Part shown: piece by piece, positions 1-7,852 of the stretch
Numbering within the stretch: the first letter of the stretch is position 1
Layout: each line of letters opens with the position of its first letter
Origin: Microbacterium pumilum
GTDB taxonomy: Bacteria > Actinomycetota > Actinomycetes > Actinomycetales > Microbacteriaceae
NCBI RefSeq assembly: GCF_039530225.1
Contig: NZ_BAAAOH010000001.1
Coordinates: 1,860,001-1,924,000 of the forward strand
Direction: 5' to 3'
Length of the DNA stretch: 64,000 nucleotides
Program-made: the position numbers and the translations under genes
The notes under the pieces: generated by a model
Told to the model about the DNA's origin: nothing
What the model saw: the letters and a program-made list of their open reading frames with translations, nothing else
Database searches by the model: none

Positions 1-33
1 ATCGAGGAACTACCGCCCGTGGCGAAGTAGTCG

Positions 34-70
34 CCGGTCCTGCTGTAAAGCGGCTCTTTACAGCAACCGG
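34..70. terminator. Strong hairpin (15 bp with 2-nt bulge)
   Basis: Two perfect 10-base arms (41-50 and 56-65) enclose a 5-base loop. After a 2-base bulge (39-40) the stem continues with CCGGT (34-38) against ACCGG (66-70). It lies downstream of the minus-strand excisionase-like gene and could terminate it, or be an element-end recognition site. No long T-run follows on either strand. Confidence 0.5.
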
Positions 71-138
71 GCGCATACTCGTCGCCGACCGCGCTGGCGG
101 CGTCTCCCAGTCGCGCCTGGGGACTTCATGCGGCGGTT

Positions 139-354
139 TTAGTGGCCCGCGAGCACGTCATCGGTCCGTGTGCACGCGCAACTCTCCATCCACGCGATCA
201 CCTCGGACTGCTTGTAGAGGATCGTCTTCGCGGACAGGCGGTAGAACTTCGGGCCGATTCCGCGGTAGCGCAGCTGCGCGATCGCCGCCTTCGTCATGCG
301 CATGAGGGCCGCAGCCTGGGGGAGTGTGAGCCACTCGTTATCGTCGGCATCCAT
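139..354 (-). CDS. Excisionase-like small HTH protein
   Basis: A 71-residue protein with a MerR/HTH_17-type winged helix. Residues about 8-50 hold the typical pattern: LTLPQAAALMRM, a second helix, then a turn with GIGPKFYRL and a short beta wing before a SEVIAWM helix. Such proteins act as recombination directionality factors (Xis) or small repressors in integrative elements. The start is supported by a strong AAGGAGG ribosome site six bases upstream. It is divergent from the helix-turn-helix gene at 414 across a 59-bp intergenic space that must carry both promoters. Being beside a tyrosine integrase fits an excisionase role, but a purely regulatory role cannot be excluded. Confidence 0.75.
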   Translation of the reverse strand: MDADDNEWLTLPQAAALMRMTKAAIAQLRYRGIGPKFYRLSAKTILYKQSEVIAWMESCACTRTDDVLAGH

Positions 355-413
355 CTCGACCTCCTTGCGTCATCATGTCACCGATACGCATACCGTAGGA
401 TCCTTGCCTAGCC

Positions 414-1136
414 GTGTCAATAGGGCGCAACTTGTGCAAGGATGCAAGCGTGCAGAATCTGGTGAGGCCGTCAGGCAAGAGGGTCCTTGTTCCGCCCGGT
501 ATCGAGCTGCGGCCAACCATCGTCGCGGCAATTCCCACGCCACTCGGCGGACTTGGACCTGAGGACGACGAGGGTCTCGCCCGGGCCAACTTTCGGCTTG
601 AGTATTCAGTCGCGAAGAGGCGGTATGAGGTCGCGGCCTTCGGCATCGACCGACGAAGTACGCCGATTGAGATCACCGGAGCCTTTTGGCGCACTGTTCG
701 AGTCCACTCGATCGTGCGCCCCGCGATCGAGTTGGCTCTCCCTTCGTGGACTTGGCCTATCTCCGCGCTGCGGATGCCACGGGTGTCGGATGTGCCCGTC
801 GGCGCGCCACGATTCGAGGCTCAGCCGGAGGATGGACTGCTTCTAGCCGCAACCGCGTATCGGATTGCGGAGATCTCGAACGAGAATCCCGCGCTCGCTG
901 TGGCGGAGACCCTTGGCCTGAAGCAACGGACCGCAACCAACTGGGTACAGCGGGCCCGTGCGGCGGGCTACATGACAACCTCTGGGAACGAGAGTGCGGC
1001 GCGGCGCATCGCCGCAGAGATCGAGAGGACGAACCCGATCACCCTCCCCTCCGAGAAGGAGCTCGCGCGGCGCATCGTATGGAGTGCAGAGCAACTCGAG
1101 TTCGAGCGCGCAGGAGTGTTCTATGGGAACGATTGA
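414..1136 (+). CDS. Helix-turn-helix protein upstream of integrase
   Basis: A 240-residue protein of unknown exact function. The first 130 residues match no family I recognise. Residues about 140-185 form a likely helix-turn-helix (LLLAATAYRIAEI, AVAETLGLKQRTATNWVQRA, AAGYM), followed by a basic C-terminal region. The GTG start at 414 is the first in frame. The stop overlaps the integrase start by 14 bases, so the two genes are probably translationally coupled. Proteins of this layout often precede integrases in actinobacterial elements. A role as element regulator is inferred from context only. Confidence 0.6.
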   Translation: MSIGRNLCKDASVQNLVRPSGKRVLVPPGIELRPTIVAAIPTPLGGLGPEDDEGLARANFRLEYSVAKRRYEVAAFGIDRRSTPIEITGAFWRTVRVHSIVRPAIELALPSWTWPISALRMPRVSDVPVGAPRFEAQPEDGLLLAATAYRIAEISNENPALAVAETLGLKQRTATNWVQRARAAGYMTTSGNESAARRIAAEIERTNPITLPSEKELARRIVWSAEQLEFERAGVFYGND

Positions 1137-2271
1137 GGCGTACGAGACCGCGCGCGGCAAGCGATACCGCGTCCGCTATCGCACGCCCGACCACAGGCAG
1201 ACCGACAAGCGCGGCTTCCGCACCAAGCGCGACGCAGACCTCTTCCTGGCCACGGTCGAGGTGTCCAAAGCGACAGGGGAATACATCGAGCCGGCGCGGG
1301 CGCGCACGACGATCACCGAACTGGGGCCGGGATGGCTCGAGGCCAAGCGATCGCGCCTGAAGCCGTCGAGCTACCGCGCGATCGACGATGCATGGCGCGT
1401 CTACGTGATGCCGCGATGGGGAACTACGCCCGTCTCGGCGATAACCCACAGCGACGTTCGCACGTGGGTATCGCAGCTCGCGGCCGGCACCGCCAAGACC
1501 AACCGGCGCGATCACATCCGCACGCGCGGGCAGGACGCCCGGCCGAAGAGCGCGACCGTGGTGATCCGCGCACACGGGGTCCTGGCATCCGTCCTCGACA
1601 TCGCGGTGAAGGATCGCCGCATCCCGCACAACCCGGCGCGCGGCGTCGATAATCTGCCCCGCAAGCACCGCAAGGCGCATCGGTACCTCAGCCACGAGGA
1701 GATCGAGCGGCTCGCGGTGGCGGCGGGCGAGTACTCGACCCTCGTGTATGTCGCCGCCTACACGGGGCTGCGCTGGGGAGAGCTGACCGCGCTGCGGGTG
1801 CGCGACGTGGATGCTTTGCGCCGGCGCCTTGCGGTGAACGAGAACGCAGTGCGCGTCGGTGCTGACATCCACGTCGGGTCGCCGAAGACGCACGAAGTGC
1901 GATCGGTGCCGTACCCCGAGTTCCTCGAGCTGCCGATCGCGAAGCTCTGCGAGGGCAAGACGCGCGAAATGATCCTGTTCGGTGACGGGTTCGGCTACTT
2001 CGGTCGGCCGCGGTCCTCGGGCGCATCGCGGTCCTGGTTCATGACGGCGCTCGAGGATGCCGGCCTCGAACGCATGACAATCCACGACCTCCGCCACACC
2101 GCCGCGTCGCTGGCGATCAGCTCCGGCGCGAACGTGAAGGCGGTGCAACGGATGCTCGGACACGCGTCCGCCGCGATGACACTGGATGTTTACGCCGACC
2201 TATTCGATGACGACCTCGATACCGTGTCCGTCTCGTTGAACGATGCGCGGAACGCGGCGATTGCCCGCTGA
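1123..2271 (+). CDS. Tyrosine-type site-specific integrase
   Basis: A 382-residue phage-type integrase that inserts and excises the mobile element. It has an N-terminal arm-binding region (about 1-60), a SAM-like core-binding domain (about 60-165) and a C-terminal catalytic domain. The catalytic set is visible: Arg217 in TGLRWGE, a beta-hairpin Lys near 255, His321 and Arg324 in HDLRH, His347 in GHASAAMT and the nucleophile Tyr357 in VYADLF. An ATG at 1123 with AGGAG at 1112-1116 is preferred to the longer in-frame extension, whose sequence is arginine/serine rich and reads as a shadow of the upstream gene. Length is typical of the family and all catalytic residues are present, so it is probably active. 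Confidence 0.93.
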   Translation: MGTIEAYETARGKRYRVRYRTPDHRQTDKRGFRTKRDADLFLATVEVSKATGEYIEPARARTTITELGPGWLEAKRSRLKPSSYRAIDDAWRVYVMPRWGTTPVSAITHSDVRTWVSQLAAGTAKTNRRDHIRTRGQDARPKSATVVIRAHGVLASVLDIAVKDRRIPHNPARGVDNLPRKHRKAHRYLSHEEIERLAVAAGEYSTLVYVAAYTGLRWGELTALRVRDVDALRRRLAVNENAVRVGADIHVGSPKTHEVRSVPYPEFLELPIAKLCEGKTREMILFGDGFGYFGRPRSSGASRSWFMTALEDAGLERMTIHDLRHTAASLAISSGANVKAVQRMLGHASAAMTLDVYADLFDDDLDTVSVSLNDARNAAIAR

Positions 2272-2580
2272 TTGGCTCGATTCGCGGGCGCGTGATGCAC
2301 GGATACCTCCGGCGTTTTGACTTGGCGTGAATGGCACTCCCGCCGAATCACAACCCGAGTCGGGGTGGCCGTTATTGCTCGTACTTCGCCGCAGGTGGTG
2401 AGTTGGTCCGATCCCCAACGAGCTCGCCCCCGACGAGAAGACGTGGTCCTTCCCCCGGACAATGTCCTGGGGTCGTATCGAGAAGTCGGGATTCAAGTTC
2501 GAGCGTCACTTCGGCTACTGTCTTCGAACACTATTGGTCAGTCCGTGTGGGCGGCGATGGCCGCACTGTAGCCGGCTGCC
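2272..2580 (+). other. Intergenic stretch with short coding remnant
   Basis: No complete gene is evident. Bases 2402-2515 in the plus frame read like true coding sequence: codons ending mainly in G/C, with residues such as PNELAPDEK and TWSFPRTMSWG. The frame opens just after a TGA, has no upstream start, and degrades after about 2515. This may be a remnant of a gene lost from the element. The rest holds no recognisable feature. Confidence 0.35.
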
Positions 2581-2775
2581 TCAGACCCACTTAACATCTA
2601 CCGTGTTCGCACCCTTGATGTTCGCTCCCTTGAGGCCCACACCCCTAAGCCTCGCACCGTTGAGGTTGGCGTCGGTGAGGTCGGCGTCGGTGAAGTCTGC
2701 GCCGTCGAGGTTCGCTCCGCTGAAGTTCACGCTGCGGAGGTCTGCACCTGCAAAATTTAACGTGGCACCATCCAA
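2581..2775 (-). pseudogene. Detached pentapeptide-repeat segment
   Basis: A 64-residue open frame made almost wholly of pentapeptide repeats (A(D/N)LXX): FAGADL, FSGANL, DGADFTDADL, TDANLNGARL, KGANI. Such repeats form a right-handed quadrilateral beta-helix. It has its own ATG at 2775, but it overlaps the end of the upstream HEPN gene in another frame and repeats a 53-base stretch of it exactly (2652-2704 against 2924-2976). It is best read as the displaced end of one formerly continuous pentapeptide domain. A separate tiny protein is possible but less likely. Confidence 0.6.
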
Positions 2776-3778
2776 TAACTGACGAGGGTGGTGCGCGCGC
2801 TTGTTGGGGTTGCGTCTCGCGTGATCGAAAGAGTCGTACCCTCGAAGATCGCGGCGGCGAGGTTCGTGTCCGTGAGGTTCGCGTTTCCCAGTTTCGTGTT
2901 CCTAAAGATGGATCGCGAGAGGATCGCACCGTTGAGGTTGGCGTCGGTGAGGTCGGCGTCGGTGAAGTCTGCGCCGCTCCGCTGAAGTCCATCTTCCGAA
3001 GGTCTGCACCTGAGAAATCTGGTCCGGCGACCGCCAATTCTTCCCTAAGTTCTTCCGAATCGGACCGGACCTCGGTACGCACGTCGGCCGCGGTCGTGGT
3101 TCGGATAGTCAGAGGCGTAACCCGACGGTCGGATTCGGGGACTGTCGTTGCTCGATTTGCTGGACGTGTGTTGATCTGGTCGTAGACCGACAGATCAACG
3201 CTGGACCTCAGCCTGATGATCTCCTCCGCGCTCTCCGCGTCGATTGGGTCGCACAGTCGGTACATCGTGTCGAGCGCGCGCCATGTGAAGTCGCTGGCAT
3301 GATCGGTGCCGACCAGATGCTTGTTCTTGTTCCGGATGCCGATCAGTTCGAAAGCCCATCCGCGATGGTCTGGGCCGAATGCAGGGGCGAAGATCCTGTG
3401 CCAGTGCTTCGTCAGCAAAATCAGGCAGACGCTGATGTCGATCGCGTTGGCGCACTCGTCGAGCGTCCCCGCGGCGGGGAGTTTTCGGTACCGCCGGACA
3501 TCTTCGACGGTCGGATTTTTGTCGTACACGAGGGTCTCCAGAACTCCCTCGGTCCACCATTCCGGACCATACGCTTTTTCGATTCCGTGGCAGACGAAGA
3601 GTGCCAGTGGGGCTCTCAGGAGTCGGAGCCCGGACGCCACCAACTCTTCATTGCTGGGCATGTATTCACCCTCTCGACCCCCCTGGCCAGCGATGGACGA
3701 TGGGGCTTCTGTTGTCACTTGAGGGAGCAAGTCTGGCAGACAGCCAGCATCCTCAACCTCAAGCTCGCGAGGCATCAT
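2645..3778 (-). CDS. Swt1-type HEPN protein with broken pentapeptide tail
   Basis: The open frame is 377 residues, of which about the first 268 are believable. Residues about 60-200 resemble the Swt1-family HEPN domain: an aromatic WW start, helices, then a RNKNKH motif (Arg149 to His154, the R-x4-H ribonuclease signature) and RALDTMYRL with IIRLR after it. A pentapeptide repeat region begins at about 253 (FSGADLRKMDFSGA). At about base 2977 the frame changes; the other frame continues with clear repeats (GADFTDADLTDANL, GNANLTDTNL) to a TAA at 2757-2759. The start at 3778 has GGAGG upstream and overlaps the preceding stop as ATGA. An internal ATG at 3661 with GAGAGGG before it is an alternative. 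The inferred role is an RNA-targeting toxin or defence effector, possibly now damaged. Confidence 0.72.
   Translation of the reverse strand: MMPRELEVEDAGCLPDLLPQVTTEAPSSIAGQGGREGEYMPSNEELVASGLRLLRAPLALFVCHGIEKAYGPEWWTEGVLETLVYDKNPTVEDVRRYRKLPAAGTLDECANAIDISVCLILLTKHWHRIFAPAFGPDHRGWAFELIGIRNKNKHLVGTDHASDFTWRALDTMYRLCDPIDAESAEEIIRLRSSVDLSVYDQINTRPANRATTVPESDRRVTPLTIRTTTAADVRTEVRSDSEELREELAVAGPDFSGADLRKMDFSGAAQTSPTPTSPTPTSTVRSSRDPSLGTRNWETRTSRTRTSPPRSSRVRLFRSRETQPQQARAPPSSVIGWCHVKFCRCRPPQRELQRSEPRRRRLHRRRPHRRQPQRCEA
2652..3019. repeat. Internal duplication in pentapeptide-coding DNA
   Basis: Bases 2652-2704 and 2924-2976 are identical over 53 bp. After this, the copy near 2705 carries ten extra bases (TCGAGGTTCG, 2705-2714) missing from the copy at 2977, and homology then resumes with 12 identical bases (2715-2726, 2977-2988) followed by diverged sequence up to about 2757 and 3019. 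The missing ten bases account for the reading-frame break in the HEPN-pentapeptide gene. Confidence 0.85.
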
Positions 3779-3954
3779 GACGACTTCCCTCCACTGGTCC
3801 TCTTCATCGTGAAGCTGCCGTTCCCCAGGTTGATTTTCGTGTAGCCGCCGAAGGAGTTGTTGGGGCCGGACTGTTGGTGGAGGCGGGCGGAACTGACATC
3901 TTTCGAGGAGTGGTCGGTCTTGCCGTATCCGCCTCCACTGCTGTTCTTTGCCAT
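3775..3954 (-). CDS. Small basic Gly/Ser-rich protein, coupled to HEPN gene
   Basis: A 59-residue protein of unknown function, rich in glycine, serine, asparagine and lysine (MAKNSSGGGYGKTD, NNSFGGYTKINLGNGSF). It has no signal peptide or membrane segment. The ATG at 3954 has a good GGAAGGA site upstream, so it is chosen over the in-frame ATG at 4032. Its TGA overlaps the ATG of the HEPN gene (ATGA), a strong sign of translational coupling and shared function. A small antitoxin, an adaptor or a leader peptide are all possible. The sequence does not decide between them. Confidence 0.65.
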   Translation of the reverse strand: MAKNSSGGGYGKTDHSSKDVSSARLHQQSGPNNSFGGYTKINLGNGSFTMKRTSGGKSS

Positions 3955-4276
3955 GTTGTTTCCTTCCGGGTCTGCGAAGCAAAGTTTTTCAGTATGCGGT
4001 TGGTCGTTTCCGGTGTCAAGCGCGCTGTGCATCGTGCTACCGGCGTCGCAGCCTTACCGCTTACGCCCATCGAGGACATCGACCGAGTGCAGATCGTCGA
4101 CGACTGCGGCGCCCACCGCGAACCCTGCCCGAGGGGCCCAATACGCCGGCAACAGGCAACTCCGCGGGAGACATCCCACACCCCGCCGACCGGACGTCCC
4201 TCGATGTCCTGAGGCCGGCCTGTCACCGAGGTCGCGAGACATCACGGACATCCCACGGCCTCACGCCACGAAAAAG

Positions 4277-4297
4277 TGTGGGCAAAATGTGGGCAAA
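4277..4297 (+). repeat. Tandem TGTGGGCAAA repeats, likely integrase arm sites
   Basis: TGTGGGCAAA occurs at 4277-4286 and again at 4288-4297, an 11-bp period, so both copies face the same side of the helix. Short directly repeated sites near an attachment site are typical arm-type binding sites of tyrosine integrases. The link to the integrase at 1123 is inferred. Confidence 0.5.
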
Positions 4298-4341
4298 CGC
4301 CCTTCGGCCGAGAAAGCTGAGAGCCGCGATCCCAGTCGAGA

Positions 4342-4360
4342 GAAGGGATCGTGGCCCTTC
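4342..4360. terminator. Short hairpin near att-like site
   Basis: GAAGGG (4342-4347) pairs with CCCTTC (4355-4360) around a 7-base loop. It sits between the direct repeats and the T-arm-like sequence. It may terminate transcription entering the element or be part of the attachment region. Confidence 0.35.
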
Positions 4361-4369
4361 AACCGTAGA

Positions 4370-4393
4370 CGCGACGGCGGGAGTCGAACCCGC
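4370..4393 (-). other. tRNA T-arm-like sequence, probable attachment site
   Basis: Read on the minus strand, 4393-4377 is a perfect T-arm: stem GCGGG and CCCGC around TTCGACT, followed by seven bases (4376-4370) in the position of the 3' acceptor strand. The matching 5' acceptor sequence is absent, and no valid D-arm or anticodon arm can be folded upstream, although a Met-like TTCATA occurs. This fits a 3' tRNA fragment left at one end of an integrated element (attL or attR). The intact tRNA would lie beyond the other end, outside the window. Confidence 0.5.
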
Positions 4394-4467
4394 ACTGCTA
4401 CCTGGTATGAACCGGAGCCCGGGACCGCCCGGATCGCCGCGATGGGATGACGTTACCGCTTTGTGAC

Positions 4468-4482
4468 CTCTGATACTCAGAG
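4468..4482. terminator. CTCTGA-TAC-TCAGAG hairpin
   Basis: A perfect 6-bp stem with a 3-base loop is followed on the plus strand by the T-rich TGTTTCTTGTG. It could be a weak intrinsic terminator insulating the element from the protease gene. The remaining bases to 4716 are AT-richer than the surroundings and presumably hold the protease promoter. No confident -35/-10 pair was assigned. Confidence 0.4.
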
Positions 4483-4716
4483 TGTTTCTTGTGTATTCGC
4501 TGTGCGTCGAACTGTTGCGTTTCGCGTCGTTTTTCCGGTCTGTACGGGCGTTCCGCAGTATCGGCGATTCGCTTGCCGATGTGCGCGGTACGCAGCACAC
4601 CGACCCTCGGCATTGGGCGCTCTGCTCAACCTGAGAGTTATCTGTTGACCTTTTGAGAGTTCCCACATAACGTGCGCTGGTAGCCATCCCCCTTTGCACC
4701 GAGAAAGTAGGCCCCC

Positions 4717-7700
4717 TTGTACCGACGTTCTCTGGCGGTTGTCAGCGCGGTCGCGCTGGCGATAGCCACTCCTACTGCGGCGTTCGCAGCAGCTCCCGAT
4801 GACGATCCGTCGTCGAGATTCCAGACCACTGACAACCGTGGCCCGGTCGGCACGAGCTTCCGGCCGTTGAGCATCGCCGCCGACGGCCGCGTGACGGTCG
4901 TCGTCGAGATGAAAGGTGACCCCGTCGCTGTCGTCCAGGCCGAGAAGGGGAGCGACCTCACCACCGCCGAGCGCAACGCGGTCAAGAGCACTCTCAAGAA
5001 GGCTCAGGATGCGATCACCGGATCGCTTCAGAGCAAGGGCGGCAAGATCGAGGCCAAAATGCAGTCGGCCTACAACGGCATCCAGGTGTCGATCCCGGCT
5101 GAGCAGGTCGACGCGGTCGCCGCTCTTCCCAACGTGGTCGCCGTCCACGCTGTGAAGACGTACTCGCTCGACAACGCCGTCTCGGTGCCGTTCCTCGGTG
5201 TTCCGCAGGTGTGGCAGAACACCGGCTACACCGGCACGAATGTCAAGGTCGCCGTCATCGATACGGGCATCGACTACACCCACGCCAACTTCGGCGGCCC
5301 GGGCACCGTCGCCGCGTACGATGCCGCGAACGCCGCCGAGGCTCAGCCCGCCGACCCGGCTCTCTTCGGCCCGACCGCGCCGCGCATCAAGGGCGGATAC
5401 GACTTCGTCGGCGACGACTACGACGCGAACGTCGACGGCAGTGTGCCCATGCCCGACCCCAACCCGCTCGACTGCAACGGACACGGCAGCCACGTTGCCG
5501 GCACCGCCGCGGGCAGCGGCGTCGCGGACGACGGCACCACCTACACAGGCCCCTACGACGCTTCGACCCCGTCGAAGACGTTCGACATCGGACCGGGTGT
5601 GGCCCCCCAGGCGGATCTGTACGCGCTTCGGGTCTTCGGCTGCGAAGGTTCCAGCAATGTCGTGGTGCCTGCCATCGACTGGGCGGTCGACCATGGCATG
5701 GACGTCATCAACATGTCGCTCGGCTCTGACTACGGCTATGCGACCGACCCGGACGCAGTGGCGGCATCGAACGCGATCGGCGCAGGCGTCGTCGTGGTGG
5801 CTTCGGCGGGCAACGCGGGTCCGAGCCCTTACATCGTCGGATCACCGGGCGGCGCGGACGGCGTCGTCTCGGTCGCTGCCGTCGACAGCACCGCGAGCTT
5901 CCCCGGCGCTCAGGTCACGGTCGGCGGGGTCTCGATCCCCGCGATCAACGCCAACGGCGTGGACCTGTCCAGCGTGCCTGCCACAACCGTGGTTCGGCTC
6001 GTCGACAACCCAGCCACCACAACCGAGAACGAGGCCCTCGGCTGCTCGGTGGCCGCATATGCCTACGCGGGAGTCCAGGCGGGCGGCAACCAGCTCGCTG
6101 TCTCGACTCGTGGCACCTGTGCCCGTGTCGCGAAGGCGATCTATGCGCAGCAGGCGGGCGCGGCCGTCGCCCTCATGATCAACACGACCGACGACTACCC
6201 GCCGGTCGAGGGTCAGATCACGTCGAACCCCGACACCGGTGAGGCATACACCGTCACGATCCCGTTCCTCGGCGTCAAGAAGTCCGACGGTCCGAAGCTC
6301 ACCGCGGGTCAGACTGCCACGATCGCCGCCGCGGTGCTCGACAACCCCGGCTTCCGCGCCTACGCATCGTTCAGCTCGAGCGGCCCCCGCTCCGGCGACA
6401 GCGCACTGGGTGTGGATGTCGCCGCACCGGGTGTCTCGATCGTCTCGACGGGTGTCGGCACTGGCAATGGCCCGGCCACCATCTCGGGAACGTCGATGGC
6501 TGCGCCACACGTCGCGGGCGTCGCCGCTCTGTCGGTGCAGGCGCATCCGAAGTGGAAGGCGAGTGAGGTCGCGGCGTCGATCGTGTCGACGGCTGACCCC
6601 GAGAACGTCACCGGCCAGAACCTCGTCCGCGGCGGTGTCGGCCTCGTCGACACCGCGCAGGCGGTGGCCAGCCAGGTCACGGCGACGGGTGACGCCTTCC
6701 GCACCGACAGCGGATGGCTTCGCGAGTCGGCGCTGAGCTTCGGGTTCCAGGAGTCTCACCTCGCGTTCGCGGGCGTGAAGACGATCACGCTCACGAACTA
6801 CGGCAAGAAGGCCGTCACGTACACCGTCAGCTCGGCGCCGTCCGCCGAGTCGGAGAAGGCGAAGATCGTGCTCAGCCAGAGCAAGGTCACCGTTCCGGCA
6901 GGCGGCAAGGCGAAGGTCGTCGTCGCGCTCGGTGCGGCCACGAGCGCCGTGGGAAGCTCGACCGCCGGACCCGACCAGTTCTCGTTCTACGAGTTCTCGG
7001 GCGACATCGTCCTGAAGTCGAGCGCCGACACGCTGCGCGTGCCGTACCTGCTCGTGCCTCGTTCCACGAGCCGCGTCGCGGCAACGGTCGAACCTCTCAT
7101 GAAGGAGAGCAAGGTCGTCGACGGCCAGCGGTCGGTCAAGCTGACCAACAAGCTCGGCGCCATTGCGGCCGCGGCCGACTTCTACACGTGGGGTTTGAAC
7201 GACGGCAAGGATGTCGCCAAGTCCCTCACCGACACCGGGTTCGACCTGCGCGCAGCCGGCGTGCAGTCGTTCGCGGACGGCGACGATGCTCTCCTCGTCT
7301 TCGCTGTCAGCAACCACAAGCGGTGGTCGAACGCGGCGACCAATGAGTTCGACGTCCTCATCGACAAGAACGGCGACGGAACTCCGGACTGGCTCGTCTT
7401 CGCCGCCGACTCGGGTCTGGTGCTCGCAGGCGATGCGAACGGCGTCTCGGAGGTCTTCGAGTACGACATCGAGGGCGACGCGCTCTACCGGTCGGGCTAC
7501 AACGCTTCGGCGCCGACGGACAGCAGCACGATCCTGCTGCCCGTCTGGGCCAGCGACCTCGGCATCAGCTCGGCGGCAGGCGACTTCACCTACACGGTGG
7601 AGAGCTACTCGGTGACGAACGATGGCGCGGATGCGTTCGACGGCTGGGCAGCGTACAACCCGTGGTCGCCGGCCCTGAGCAACGGCCAGTACGAGACGGT

Positions 7701-7842
7701 GCCGCGCAACGGCAGCGTCACGGTCCCGGTCGACGTGGACGCTGCGGCGTTCGCGGCCCAGAAGCCGCTGGGCGCGATGGTCGTTGTCATGGACAACGCC
7801 TCGGGCTCCGGAGAGGCGATCCTGATCAAGGCCAAGAAGTAG
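4717..7842 (+). CDS. Secreted subtilisin-like (S8) serine protease
   Basis: A 1041-residue extracellular protease. A Sec signal peptide covers about 1-25 (MYRRSLAVVSAVALAIA, cleavage after AFAA), followed by an inhibitor-I9-like propeptide to about 150. The catalytic triad is Asp182 (VIDTGID), His256 (GHGSHVAG) and Ser593 (SGTSMAAPHVAG). Between His and Ser lies a PA-domain insert (about 390-530, RGTCARVAKAIYAQQAGA), as in lactocepin and C5a-peptidase-like enzymes. After the catalytic domain come Fn3-like and beta-rich regions to the end. There is no LPXTG or membrane anchor, so it is probably released. The start is TTG at 4717, with GAGAAAG about ten bases upstream. No other start retains the signal peptide. 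Confidence 0.92.
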   Translation: MYRRSLAVVSAVALAIATPTAAFAAAPDDDPSSRFQTTDNRGPVGTSFRPLSIAADGRVTVVVEMKGDPVAVVQAEKGSDLTTAERNAVKSTLKKAQDAITGSLQSKGGKIEAKMQSAYNGIQVSIPAEQVDAVAALPNVVAVHAVKTYSLDNAVSVPFLGVPQVWQNTGYTGTNVKVAVIDTGIDYTHANFGGPGTVAAYDAANAAEAQPADPALFGPTAPRIKGGYDFVGDDYDANVDGSVPMPDPNPLDCNGHGSHVAGTAAGSGVADDGTTYTGPYDASTPSKTFDIGPGVAPQADLYALRVFGCEGSSNVVVPAIDWAVDHGMDVINMSLGSDYGYATDPDAVAASNAIGAGVVVVASAGNAGPSPYIVGSPGGADGVVSVAAVDSTASFPGAQVTVGGVSIPAINANGVDLSSVPATTVVRLVDNPATTTENEALGCSVAAYAYAGVQAGGNQLAVSTRGTCARVAKAIYAQQAGAAVALMINTTDDYPPVEGQITSNPDTGEAYTVTIPFLGVKKSDGPKLTAGQTATIAAAVLDNPGFRAYASFSSSGPRSGDSALGVDVAAPGVSIVSTGVGTGNGPATISGTSMAAPHVAGVAALSVQAHPKWKASEVAASIVSTADPENVTGQNLVRGGVGLVDTAQAVASQVTATGDAFRTDSGWLRESALSFGFQESHLAFAGVKTITLTNYGKKAVTYTVSSAPSAESEKAKIVLSQSKVTVPAGGKAKVVVALGAATSAVGSSTAGPDQFSFYEFSGDIVLKSSADTLRVPYLLVPRSTSRVAATVEPLMKESKVVDGQRSVKLTNKLGAIAAAADFYTWGLNDGKDVAKSLTDTGFDLRAAGVQSFADGDDALLVFAVSNHKRWSNAATNEFDVLIDKNGDGTPDWLVFAADSGLVLAGDANGVSEVFEYDIEGDALYRSGYNASAPTDSSTILLPVWASDLGISSAAGDFTYTVESYSVTNDGADAFDGWAAYNPWSPALSNGQYETVPRNGSVTVPVDVDAAAFAAQKPLGAMVVVMDNASGSGEAILIKAKK

Positions 7843-7852
7843 CTTCACCGAC

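Noticed and set aside
2462..2782. Plus-strand gene of about 106 residues
   Set aside because: Its second half is the antisense of pentapeptide repeats. Only the first part looks coding, so it is treated as a remnant.
2788..2985. Plus-strand reading frame opposite the pentapeptide region
   Set aside because: The regular composition comes from antisense of repeated A(D/N)LXX codons. It has no independent support.
3299..3844. Plus-strand 181-residue frame
   Set aside because: It overlaps the HEPN domain gene on the other strand, which has clear motifs, ribosome sites and coupling.
4370..4445. Complete tRNA gene on the minus strand (Met-like anticodon context)
   Set aside because: Only the T-arm folds properly. 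The 5' acceptor strand does not match the 3' strand, and neither the anticodon nor D stem pairs well.
4054..4450. Several overlapping frames in the att-side region
   Set aside because: None has coding-like composition, motifs or a ribosome site. The region is treated as non-coding.
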